From positions 124,001 through 188,000 of the forward strand of contig NZ_JAIMCA010000004.1 in the NCBI RefSeq assembly GCF_025499465.1: DNA of 64,000 bases, read 5' to 3'. Positions 25,601 to 32,205 of the stretch are shown here, one piece after another. The notes beneath the pieces were generated by a model that did no database searches, was not told where the DNA came from, and saw only the letters and a program-made list of their open reading frames with translations. The stretch comes from Allobosea sp. BH3 (lineage in GTDB: Bacteria > Pseudomonadota > Alphaproteobacteria > Rhizobiales > Beijerinckiaceae). Position numbers and translations under genes: made by a program. How positions within the stretch are numbered: position 1 is the stretch's first letter; each line of letters opens with the position of its first letter.

Positions 25601-26065
25601 AGCGAGGTCGACCGCCTGCGCGCCGACGTCAACTGGACCGGCCGCCGCTGGCGCGAGGCCGGCGAGGCCTATGAGCGCCTCCTCGGCGAGAGCTGGCGCA
25701 GCGACTCAGGCCTGACCGATGCCGAGCGGGCCGACACCATGCGCGCCGCCGTCGCCTATGTGATGGCGGGCGAGACGCTCTCGCTCGACCGGCTGCGCAG
25801 CAAGTTCGCGCCGAAGATGGCGAGCAGCATCGACGCGCGCACCTTCGCCTTCATCACCACCGCCAACCGTGCACGGGCGGGCGACATCCGCGAGATCGCC
25901 CGCGTCACCGCCGGGTCCAACACGGTCTCGGAATTCCTGAAGGCCTATCGCGAGCGCTATCCCGCGCTCTCGTCGGCAATGCGCAATCCGCAGCCGCAAG
26001 GCGAGGCCCTGCCCTCCCCGGCCGATGGCGCCAAGGCCGAGCCGGCGACGCCGCAGCGGAGTTGA
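22625..26065 (+). CDS. Large secreted protein with three AMIN-like modules and helical repeats, flagellar cluster
   Basis: An 1146-residue protein I cannot name. It has a signal peptide (to about residue 43). Three copies of one beta module follow at residues 58-138, 191-272 and 344-424. Each runs R-L-x-F/L, then a Leu/Val-rich strand plus S/G-F, then a LP-containing helix, and closes with a dg-x-x-vDL strand; the pattern recalls AMIN domains of secretins and amidases. An Ala/Pro linker (about 284-338) separates copies 2 and 3. The remaining 600 or so residues are alpha-helical and TPR-like (ARLALARFYAANGLMPEASG, AELGRLYADQQRWRDAFTVA). It follows motE by 96 bp on the same strand, so a periplasmic motor or peptidoglycan-linked scaffold role is inferred. 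Confidence 0.65.
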   Translation: MRRGPLSRWVECSGLRLSRSFAFGIGLAALALAAGLDAPALAAGATVRGEAMPAGFGRLSLAFEGPVQTRILTSNGVLIVSFGTPVQVDVAKIARELPNYVSVARVDPDGRGMRFALTQPYKANLIEAGDRAFIDLLPQSWTGVMPGPPADALAALTERLRQAEAKARQAARDPLPAMLGLRAASLPTLERLIFQAPPGTKLTTALSDGALKLGFDRAMNVEAPAIRSALPEQVKLAALDSGTDKVGLTLTIPKDWQVRSFNDETGLVVDLLRPATANALSLADLEKLQPEAAPAAAAKPAEAKPGQPQPAAQPAAAPPQVAAAAPAAPEPPPGPVGISAGEKRLDFRFPRRTGAAAFLDAGTMTLVFDTRDTIDPAHLSGLLPKLIAESSVTREGRATLVRLRLTGQPLARFFDDGTGWSLDLGENAGKASVPIEPARGTDDREQTMLAVPMPGLTGVHWLESGPAGLPAAVATATGPVRLTPKPYQFVEFGLLQTAQGLVVQPRSDDIIVREGTGQVRIGRAGGLTVSLDIPGPARLAETETAKQDEPPLLDPELWTKLRRGNLRETARDLMLDVTDVSRGRKSQARLALARFYAANGLMPEASGPLDTMLADDPTTRDKREPHFLKGVIAAGMHRNPQALAAFDAAPIKDDAEAGLWRALIEQRLGRSAQALVGFRRGEPALDRYPADLQGEFREAMARAALATQEIGVADQQVQLISDLPRGSFDGERLALLQARLNEVSGRPEAAMNGYKALFEAKSRPVAAEAQLLAVKLANIRQNGDISPDEAIARLETVSVIWRGGRLEMESLAELGRLYADQQRWRDAFTVARRANETFPDDPLTRRMHDETAQRFAELFGGQHLAALPRIEALALFYDFKEFLPIGRRGDEITRLLADRLVELDLLDQAAEILRYQMERRLTGAARSTVAARLAMVELMNGKPAEALRALAATRLVELPADVKRARLLLEAKALSDLSRTDQALEMLEGENGSEVDRLRADVNWTGRRWREAGEAYERLLGESWRSDSGLTDAERADTMRAAVAYVMAGETLSLDRLRSKFAPKMASSIDARTFAFITTANRARAGDIREIARVTAGSNTVSEFLKAYRERYPALSSAMRNPQPQGEALPSPADGAKAEPATPQRS

Positions 26066-26071
26066 GCAGGC

Positions 26072-26191
26072 GCTAGAGCCGGATCCGATCAGGTTGAACC
26101 AACCTGATCGGTGAATCCGTCTCTACCCTATAGATAGAGAACGCGTGATCCGATCGGATTGCTACGCAATCTGATCGGCGCGTGCTCTAGC
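26072..26191. repeat. Composite palindromic element, family B
   Basis: Flanked by GCTAGAGC (26072-26079) and GCTCTAGC (26184-26191). Inside are three stems: GATCAGGTT/AACCTGATC, TCTCTAC/GATAGAGA and CCGATCGGATTG/CAATCTGATCGG. It fills the gap between convergent genes and includes the stop codon of the downstream minus-strand gene, so it may also end transcription both ways. Confidence 0.8.
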
Positions 26192-26531
26192 CCGGCCCGG
26201 AATTCGTGTCCTCGCCCCGCGCCCTGGCGCGCAGAACGAACTGCAGGTTGCGGATATAGACGAAGACGCCGAAGCCTTGGCCCAGGATGAAGACCGGGTC
26301 GCGCCGGTAGAGCGCATACATCAGCAGCAGCGCGCCGCCGCCGATCGAAAACCACCAGAAGGTCATCGGGACGACGGAGCGCCCGGCCTTCTCGCTCGCC
26401 AGCCACTGCACGACGAAGCGCATGGTGAAGAGCCCCTGCGCCACGACGCCGAGCAGCACCCACCAGTCGATGTTGTTGACGAAGACATCGTGGAAGTAGT
26501 TGCCGATGGTTTGCTGAAGATCGATCAGCAT
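26187..26531 (-). CDS. Lipid A-disaccharide synthase N-terminal domain (LAB_N) membrane protein
   Basis: A 114-residue membrane protein with three hydrophobic segments. DWWVLLGVVAQGLFTMRFVV, then QWLASEKAGRSVVPMTFWWF and GGALLLMYALYRRDPVFILGQ are the signature of the LAB_N domain, first noted at the N-terminus of some LpxB proteins and also found alone next to lipid-linked sugar transferases. Its ATG overlaps the stop of the GT2 gene (ATGA), so they are translationally coupled. Probable role in lipid A or polyprenyl-phosphate sugar handling; the stop codon lies inside a palindromic element. Confidence 0.85.
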   Translation of the reverse strand: MLIDLQQTIGNYFHDVFVNNIDWWVLLGVVAQGLFTMRFVVQWLASEKAGRSVVPMTFWWFSIGGGALLLMYALYRRDPVFILGQGFGVFVYIRNLQFVLRARARGEDTNSGPG

Positions 26532-27274
26532 CACAGCGTCTCCGAGACGATCCGGGGTACGCGCCGCCGCCGCCGGATCAGCCACCATACTCCGGCGAGA
26601 TCGAGGATGCCCACCCAGAGCCGGTCGAAGAAGCCATAATTCGAGACGCCGGACAGCCGCGGCCGGTCGCGCACGTCGACATGCAGCACCTGATAGCCCT
26701 CGCGCGCCATCAGCGCCGGCATGAAACGGTGCAGCGCGTCGAAATAGGGCAAGGCGAGATAGGCCTCGCGCCGGAAGCATTTCAGCCCGCAGCCGGTGTC
26801 GCGGGTCTCGTCCCTGAGCACGCGCACGCGCACGTTGTTGGCGACCTTGGACTGCCAGCGCTTGAAGCCGGTATCCTTGCGCCCGACGCGCTGGCCCTGC
26901 ACCAGCCCGGCATGGAGCCCGCCCTTCTGGAGCGTCTCGACCATCTCCGGCAGGAAGGCCGGGTCGTTCTGGCCGTCGCCATCGAGCGTCGCGACAATAA
27001 TTGCCCGAGCATGGCGCACGCCGCTGCGCACCGCTGCGCTCTGCCCGCAGGACTCGGCATGGGTGAGGACGCGCAGCCAGGGCCGCGTGGTCGCGAGGTC
27101 CGCCAACGCTGCGGCGGTGCCATCGGTCGAGCCGTCATTGACGTAGACGATCTCGAAGGCGCCGATGCCGGCACAGGCCTTCTCGATGTCGGCGACGAGC
27201 GGCGCGATGTTGCCGACTTCGTTGCGCACAGGCACGACGACGCTCAGCAGCGGGTGGGAGGAGGTTTCGGTCAA
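26531..27274 (-). CDS. Family 2 glycosyltransferase (DPM1/ArnC-like polyprenyl-phosphate sugar synthase)
   Basis: A 247-residue GT-A enzyme. LSVVVPVRNEVGNIAPLV opens the fold, NDGSTDGT binds the nucleotide sugar, and DGDGQNDP carries the metal-binding aspartates. RDTGCGLKCFRREAYL and the basic C-terminus after a hydrophobic stretch (VGILDLAGVWWLIRRRRR) fit dolichyl/undecaprenyl-phosphate sugar synthases. It would load a sugar onto undecaprenyl phosphate for the ArnT-like transferase encoded just upstream. The sugar cannot be predicted. Confidence 0.87.
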   Translation of the reverse strand: MTETSSHPLLSVVVPVRNEVGNIAPLVADIEKACAGIGAFEIVYVNDGSTDGTAAALADLATTRPWLRVLTHAESCGQSAAVRSGVRHARAIIVATLDGDGQNDPAFLPEMVETLQKGGLHAGLVQGQRVGRKDTGFKRWQSKVANNVRVRVLRDETRDTGCGLKCFRREAYLALPYFDALHRFMPALMAREGYQVLHVDVRDRPRLSGVSNYGFFDRLWVGILDLAGVWWLIRRRRRVPRIVSETL

Positions 27275-27371
27275 ATCGGGTTCATCCGGAAAACGATTGG
27301 CATTGCTCTAGAGCAAGATGCGCCGGCGAGGGAACCAATTTTGCGTTCTGAGATGCGGAGCAAACATGGCA

Positions 27372-27487
27372 GCCCTCATCCTGAGGGGCAGCGCCAGCGG
27401 CCTCTTGAAGGATGCTCCGGGAGGCTTCGGAACCAACTGGAGCATCCTTCGAGACGCAAGCTTCACTTGCTCCTCAGGATGAGGGCT
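27372..27487. repeat. Intergenic repeat, family D copy 1
   Basis: Ends AGCCCTCATCCTGAGG and CCTCAGGATGAGGGCT are inverted copies; the inner part (GATGCTCC...GGAGCATCC...CGAGACGC) folds further. A second copy is at 52425-52540. It separates the GT2 gene from the ArnT-like gene. Such CCCTCATCCTGAGG elements are common in Hyphomicrobiales genomes. Confidence 0.8.
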
Positions 27488-27509
27488 GGCGCATGTCGGG
27501 CGGCCCGCG

Positions 27510-29204
27510 TCAACCCGGCGCATTGGTGAAGACGCCGATCTCCAGCCTGCGGCCGCCATTGAGGTTGAAGCCGCGGATCGTCGTCAGCAGGCGCGGCTTC
27601 TGCGCGCCCTTCGCCAGCGCCGCCTCGAAATCCGCCGCGAAGCGCTTCTCGACGAAGGCGACGCGGCAGCCCGGCTGGTTCAGGAAGGCAGCCGCCTGCT
27701 CGCCGCTCGGCGCCATGGCGAGGTTGGTGCCAGTCAGGAAGACGAGGCTCGGCTCGCGATAGCCCAGCGTCATCACCGCCGGCTCGGCGCAGGCCGACCT
27801 AGCCGCCTCGGCCAGCCGCGGCGAGAGCTTCAGCGAGCGCAGGCTCTCGATGGCCAAGGGATAGACCGCCGCCGTCAGCAGGATGCTCGCCAGCACGCAG
27901 CGCCAGAGCGCGCCCTCGAAATCCTCCCGCCGGAAGGCCGCGATGACGCTGACGGCCGCGAGCAGCATCAGCGCGAAGAGCGGCAGCGCGAGCCAGGGCA
28001 GCGTCTGGTCCAGCGTCCAGTTGCCGTAGAGAATGACGCCCATCAGCGCCAGCGGCACGATCAGGACGAGGCAGGCGGTCGCAACCGCGCCCCAACGATG
28101 CCGGTCGATGCCGCGATTGATCACCGCCAGCAGCAGCAGCGCCGTGACCGCCGGATAGAGTGGCAGCACATAATGCGGCAACTTGGTCGGAACCGCCTCG
28201 AACACCAGCCAGGACGGCACGATCCAGGCGATCAGGAACAGGATCTGCGGCTCCTTGCGCCGCGCCCAGGCGAAGGGGATCGCCATCGCCGCGAAGGCCG
28301 CCGCCGGCCAATAGGTGCCGAAGAAGACGACGAGATAGAGCCCGGGCGGCCCCCAATGCTTCTCCTGACCCTCCGCGACCTTGCCGAGCATGTCCTGGCC
28401 GACGCTGTCCGCGAAGAAGCTGCCGCCCGTCTTGAGCATGATCGCGACGAACCAGGGCAGCGCGACCAAAAGGCAGAGCAGCAACCCCGATCCGAAGCGC
28501 AGCGGCTTCAGCCAGCGGAACGAGCGCTGGCTCGCGCTCAGCACCAGGATGGCGAGGCCCCAGACCATGGGCACGATCGGCCCCTTGATCAGCAGGCCGA
28601 GCGCCGTCGCGCCCCAGAACACCAGCCAGTTGTGGCGATGGGGCACGAAGGCGAGCGAGCGCGTCCAGTCGAGCCAGGCCCGCGCCAGCGCGCCCATGGT
28701 GGCGACGGCACAAGCCGCGAGCACGGCATCCGTCTTGGCGATGCGCGCCTCGACGCCGAGCAGCACGGCCGCCGCCATCAGCGCCCCGCCGAGCAGCGCA
28801 TAGCGCCGCGCCAGGAAGGCGAGCAGCGCCCAGTAGGTCAGCAGCACGGTCGCGATGGCGCCGATCAGCGAGGGAATGCGATAGAGCCAGATCTGCGTGC
28901 GGGCCTGCGGCACGCCCAGCGCCTCGCCCGCCTTCACCGCGGCGCTCTGCAGCCAGTAGATGCCGACCGGCTTCTTGTGCCGGGCCTCGTCCTGGAAGCG
29001 GATATCGACGAAATCGCCGGTCTCCAGCATCTGCTTGCTCGCCTGGGCGAAGCGCGGCTCGTCGCGGTCGAGCGGCTGCAGCGTGCTGAACCCGGGCAGG
29101 AAGCAGGCGAGCGAGATCAGCAGCAGGACGGCGCAGGCCCGCGCATGGCTGGCGGTGGCCCAGTCTCGAAACCGCTCGATCGCAGGGCTCAACGAAAACA
29201 TCAT
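27510..29204 (-). CDS. ArnT-like GT-C family glycosyltransferase
   Basis: A 564-residue integral membrane protein with about eleven helices and a C-terminal soluble domain. TLQPLDRDEPRFAQASKQML contains the catalytic Asp-Glu of the GT83/PMT group, followed by the periplasmic loop QDEARHKKPVGIYWLQSAAV typical of ArnT-like enzymes, which move a sugar from undecaprenyl phosphate to lipid A or another surface acceptor. The start (tandem ATG at 29204/29201) has GAGG just upstream. With the GT2 and LAB_N genes downstream it forms a lipid-linked sugar transfer locus. Confidence 0.88.
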   Translation of the reverse strand: MMFSLSPAIERFRDWATASHARACAVLLLISLACFLPGFSTLQPLDRDEPRFAQASKQMLETGDFVDIRFQDEARHKKPVGIYWLQSAAVKAGEALGVPQARTQIWLYRIPSLIGAIATVLLTYWALLAFLARRYALLGGALMAAAVLLGVEARIAKTDAVLAACAVATMGALARAWLDWTRSLAFVPHRHNWLVFWGATALGLLIKGPIVPMVWGLAILVLSASQRSFRWLKPLRFGSGLLLCLLVALPWFVAIMLKTGGSFFADSVGQDMLGKVAEGQEKHWGPPGLYLVVFFGTYWPAAAFAAMAIPFAWARRKEPQILFLIAWIVPSWLVFEAVPTKLPHYVLPLYPAVTALLLLAVINRGIDRHRWGAVATACLVLIVPLALMGVILYGNWTLDQTLPWLALPLFALMLLAAVSVIAAFRREDFEGALWRCVLASILLTAAVYPLAIESLRSLKLSPRLAEAARSACAEPAVMTLGYREPSLVFLTGTNLAMAPSGEQAAAFLNQPGCRVAFVEKRFAADFEAALAKGAQKPRLLTTIRGFNLNGGRRLEIGVFTNAPG

Positions 29205-29580
29205 CCATCCTCGCGGCCGCGAAGCCGCGCCTGTCTCGAACCGCATCACGCTGGACACCGCCCCGATGCCGCCCCTTTCGGGCACGATCAAGGCGAGGTT
29301 GCCGGCGGTTTACGCTGCGCTGCAAGGCGCGGCAAGGCAGCACTCGCTCCCGGCGCCTTTCGATAGGATTGGGCTGAGAAAATCACGCTCACCGCCCGAA
29401 GACGAGCGGCCGAGTCGGCGACCTCTGCCTTTACCTGGATGTTAGCAAAGAGGCCCTTGCAATTCGATTCAACTAATAGTTGCATCGCCATGCCATTGCG
29501 TTATCAAAAAGTGCATTTATGATTTTTGCGCTGTCGACGACGACCACCTCCCTACAATCCGAAACAAGATGGAGGAAAAA
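29205..29580. other. Intergenic region with compositional break
   Basis: About 375 bp without a supported gene. The first half is GC-rich like the rest of the chromosome; from about 29430 it turns AT-rich and stays so into the collagen-like gene. A TTGCAATTCGATTCAAC...GTTGCA inverted motif lies near 29457-29485. No promoter pair stands out. Confidence 0.5.
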
Positions 29581-30663
29581 ATGAAGCTGTTAACGCTTAC
29601 AACGACCGCGTTCTTGGCCATTCTAGCAACAATAAATGAAAGTTTATCTCAGAATTCATTCATGTCTAGATCAGAAATTACGCTAAGAGACCTCTCCAAC
29701 GGACCAATAGGATTGCCGCCCCAAATCCCAAAAAAAATTGCAGATTCAATTAAATCGGCGCCGAATATAAAGGATATACTTCCAATAACAGGATCAGAAT
29801 CATTTAATCAGCAAATAATTAAAGCAGAAGATATTGTTTTCGATAAAGATTCAAAATTAATAATCAAGAACCTGTCGAATGAATGGATTGCGATCGCTGC
29901 TCGACGCATTAAATTTCGTGACCCGCTGACCTACTCATTTATCGAGCGCGATATGTCAATGAACAGCGCGCCAGATGGCCGCGCTGGTGCGACGGGACCT
30001 AGAGGGGCCGATCGCCCTGGGGAAACCAATCGTCGAGGCAATAACGGGGATCCTGGAGGCCCTGGCGGAACGGGTGAGCCTGGCGCTACGCGGCAACTGC
30101 CTACCATTTATATCATCGCGGAACAGTTGCTCGATGAGAACAGTAAACCGATTCCACCCGGCATCCTCAATCTCGCGCTGATTGTGCGAGGATTTGATGG
30201 AGGCATGGGCGGCGCGGGCGGCCGAGGAGGTGATGGCGGCAATGCCGGGAACGGCAAAGAAGGGGCGGACAGCCTGTTCGATTGCAAAGAAGGGCCTGGC
30301 CCCGGTGGCGACGGCGGTGCTGCGGGGATGGGCGGAATGGGAGGAGCCGCAGGTAACGGTGGCGCAGGGGCGACGCTAGTTTTCGTTTCCCTGAAACAAG
30401 GCGCCGAGACGTTCAGCTATTCCCGCGTTAATAACCAAGGCGGCCGCGCTGGACTGCCGGGGCGAGGAGGACCGCCTGGCTTGCCAGGTCGCCAAGGCGA
30501 CGGGGCACCGCGCAACGGTTGGTGCGGGCCGTCCGGACCAGGATCGCCGGGTTCGTATCCCAACCCGGCCAACCTAGGAAATGGTTCCATTGGCCAGGAC
30601 GGACCAAAAGGCGAAATGTTCATAGTGTCAGTTACGAGCTTGGATGACTTCTTAAAGAAGTGA
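29581..30663 (+). CDS. Secreted collagen-like / glycine-rich protein, AT-rich gene
   Basis: A 360-residue secreted protein, start set by GGAGG at 29572 and a signal peptide (MKLLTLTTTAFLAILATINE). After about 110 residues rich in Ile, Asn, Lys and Ser comes a short Gly-X-Y tract (GRAGATGPRGADRPGE), then a beta-strand insert (TIYIIAEQLL ... ILNLALIVRGFDGG), a Gly-rich region (GMGGAGGRGGDGGNAGNGKE), another strand pair, and a second collagen-like tract (GLPGRGGPPGLPGRQGDG). The first 380 bp are markedly AT-rich with codons such as ATA and AAA that neighbours avoid, so recent acquisition is likely. No function can be assigned. Confidence 0.75.
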   Translation: MKLLTLTTTAFLAILATINESLSQNSFMSRSEITLRDLSNGPIGLPPQIPKKIADSIKSAPNIKDILPITGSESFNQQIIKAEDIVFDKDSKLIIKNLSNEWIAIAARRIKFRDPLTYSFIERDMSMNSAPDGRAGATGPRGADRPGETNRRGNNGDPGGPGGTGEPGATRQLPTIYIIAEQLLDENSKPIPPGILNLALIVRGFDGGMGGAGGRGGDGGNAGNGKEGADSLFDCKEGPGPGGDGGAAGMGGMGGAAGNGGAGATLVFVSLKQGAETFSYSRVNNQGGRAGLPGRGGPPGLPGRQGDGAPRNGWCGPSGPGSPGSYPNPANLGNGSIGQDGPKGEMFIVSVTSLDDFLKK

Positions 30664-30896
30664 TCTCTGGGGCGCTGCCCGCTTCATAGGGCGGCGCCCA
30701 ACGTCTCGATTAGCCCACCGTGCGTTCTAATGACGCTAAGAAGTCGTGCTGAGGTTGGCATATGCGCTGCGTGGCGGACCAACCGTCCTAGAACACCGTG
30801 TTACGCCAACGGATGGCGGCCAAAAAAGTCAGAATGACCTACAGCATTCGTGTCGAAACGCCTCAGAGAACGAAGAGGAATTCGCAATACAATCAA
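30664..30896. other. Intergenic region between collagen-like gene and tRNA-Arg
   Basis: No supported gene. Short frames that run from here into the tRNA are artefacts of translating tRNA sequence. It marks the right edge of the atypical patch. Confidence 0.5.
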
Positions 30897-30973
30897 TGGC
30901 GAGCCCGGCAGGATTCGAACCTGCGACCTGCGGATTAGAAGTCCGCTGCTCTATCCAACTGAGCTACGGGCCC
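30897..30973 (-). tRNA. tRNA-Arg (anticodon TCT)
   Basis: On the minus strand GGGCCCG opens the acceptor stem and pairs with CGGGCTC. The anticodon arm GCGGA-CTTCTAA-TCCGC gives anticodon TCT. The T arm GCAGGTTCGAATCCTGC and an encoded CCA end are present. Its 3' end faces the AT-rich collagen-like gene. Confidence 0.97.
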
Positions 30974-31007
30974 GAGAGCTTGGTGCTGACGCCCAAGCCG
31001 GTTGGTG

Positions 31008-31313
31008 TCAATGCGTCCACTGGCCGACGCGCGAGAACTTGAAATTGTCGGAATAGGAAAGCGAGCGGCGCTTCGCCTCGTGGGGCTGCTCGACCCGGAA
31101 GGGGATGCCGTTGCGCGTGGCATAGGCCACGGCGTCCGCCTCGCTGTCGAACCAGAGCTTGAGCTGGCTCTTCATGTCAGAGGACGAGGTCCAGCCCATC
31201 AGCGGCTCGATTTCGCGCGGACGCTCCGGCTCGTATTCGAGCAGCCAGCGCTCGGTCTTGGCGGTGCCGGACTGCATGGCCGTACGGGCGGGGCGATAGA
31301 TGCGTGCAGTCAT
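31008..31313 (-). CDS. NDUFS4-like respiratory complex I accessory subunit
   Basis: A 101-residue protein of the ETC complex I subunit (NDUFS4/18 kDa) family, an accessory subunit shared by mitochondria and alphaproteobacteria. ARIYRPARTAMQSGTAKTERW starts the domain; LEYEPERPREIEPLMGWTSS and the end FRVEQPHEAKRRSLSYSDNF, then GQWTH, are diagnostic. It lies alone between two tRNA genes on the same strand, far from any nuo operon in this window. Confidence 0.93.
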   Translation of the reverse strand: MTARIYRPARTAMQSGTAKTERWLLEYEPERPREIEPLMGWTSSSDMKSQLKLWFDSEADAVAYATRNGIPFRVEQPHEAKRRSLSYSDNFKFSRVGQWTH

Positions 31314-31354
31314 GGATAGCGCTCAGCCGTCACCAGATCCGTTGATGTCTTGAA

Positions 31355-31431
31355 TGGTCGGGGCACCAGGATTCGAACCTGGGACCCTCTGCTCCCAAAG
31401 CAGATGCGCTACCGGGCTGCGCTATACCCCG
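31355..31431 (-). tRNA. tRNA-Pro (anticodon TGG)
   Basis: On the minus strand CGGGGTA opens the acceptor stem and pairs with TGCCCCG. The anticodon arm TCTGC-TTTGGGA-GCAGA gives TGG. The T arm CCAGGTTCGAATCCTGG and an encoded CCA are present. It lies 41 bp upstream of the NDUFS4-like gene. Confidence 0.97.
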
Positions 31432-31526
31432 ACTGGCATTCAAAACGTTGCGGTTGGCTATCACGCCGCGGGCTCAGGCCGCAAGCGAAAGCCGTCCGCA
31501 TGGTATCGGCATTTGCTCCGCGCCGC

Positions 31527-32006
31527 TCAACGCTTGAACAGCGCGTGCTCGACCTTGTCACCTGGCTTGATGCCGAGCTCGCGGCTCGCCCCGCCATTGA
31601 TCTCCAGCACCGAGAGCACGGGCTCGCCCGACGGGATGGTACGGGTCGAGAGCGGCTCCGTCCGTTCCGCGATCCGCGCGATCGTGCCGTCGGCGCGGAT
31701 GAACAGCATATCGAGCGAAATATAGGTGTTCTGCATCCACATCGCCACCGGCTCGCTGGCGCCGAAATCGAACAGCATGCCGCGGTCCGCCGGCAGGTAG
31801 TTGCGGTGCATCAGCCCGCGCGCCCGCTGGTCCGGTGTCCGCATGACCTCGACCTGGAAGGCATGGCGCTTGCCGGCGCTGACGATGGTGAGCGCTTCCA
31901 GCCCCGCTGCGGCCGAAGCCGGCTGGCCTTGAGCGTGCGATACGGCCGGAACGAGCGCAATGATGGCAAGCGCGAAGGCGGCGAAAGCGGTTCTGAGGGC
32001 GAGCAT
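31527..32006 (-). CDS. Secreted DUF192 protein
   Basis: A 159-residue exported protein. MLALRTAFAAFALAIIALVPAVSHA is the signal peptide and fixes the start at 32006. The DUF192 domain follows: FQVEVMRTPDQRARGLMHRN, then GMLFDFGASEPVAMWMQNTY and PLSTRTIPSGEPVLSVLEIN. The family is conserved across bacteria and archaea with no firm biochemical role. It is a single gene, upstream of tRNA-Pro and divergent from the following secreted protein. Confidence 0.88.
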   Translation of the reverse strand: MLALRTAFAAFALAIIALVPAVSHAQGQPASAAAGLEALTIVSAGKRHAFQVEVMRTPDQRARGLMHRNYLPADRGMLFDFGASEPVAMWMQNTYISLDMLFIRADGTIARIAERTEPLSTRTIPSGEPVLSVLEINGGASRELGIKPGDKVEHALFKR

Positions 32007-32205
32007 CGCGTCCGAACTCCATGGCGGTCTTCGCCCTGCGCTAGAAAAACGAAATGGCGAATCTTCGGCAGATGGCAGCCTTCGCCGCCTTTCGGTCAAG
32101 ACTTTCCTCATCCTATGAAGAAAGGACGATTCGCCCGGCCTTCGGCGCCTTTCTTTCGTCCGTCGCTTGCGGCAGTTTCAGCAAGTTCCCAAGCAGGAGT
32201 TCCTC

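Noticed and set aside
26532..26780. Extended N-terminus for the LAB_N protein
   Set aside because: The extra 83 codons lie inside the GT2 gene in another frame and lack family sequence; the ATG at 26531 gives the full domain.
29205..30973. Genomic island with attachment sites at tRNA-Arg
   Set aside because: I looked for a second copy of the tRNA 3' end on the left side of the AT-rich patch and saw none, and there is no integrase; only the atypical gene itself is reported.
30746..31042. Plus-strand frame of 98 codons reading SPAGFEPATCGLEV
   Set aside because: It is translated tRNA-Arg sequence; this AGFEPAT phrase is a familiar artefact.
31354..31725. Plus-strand frame of 123 codons reading GAPGFEPGTLCSQS
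   Set aside because: It is translated tRNA-Pro sequence running into the DUF192 gene on the other strand.
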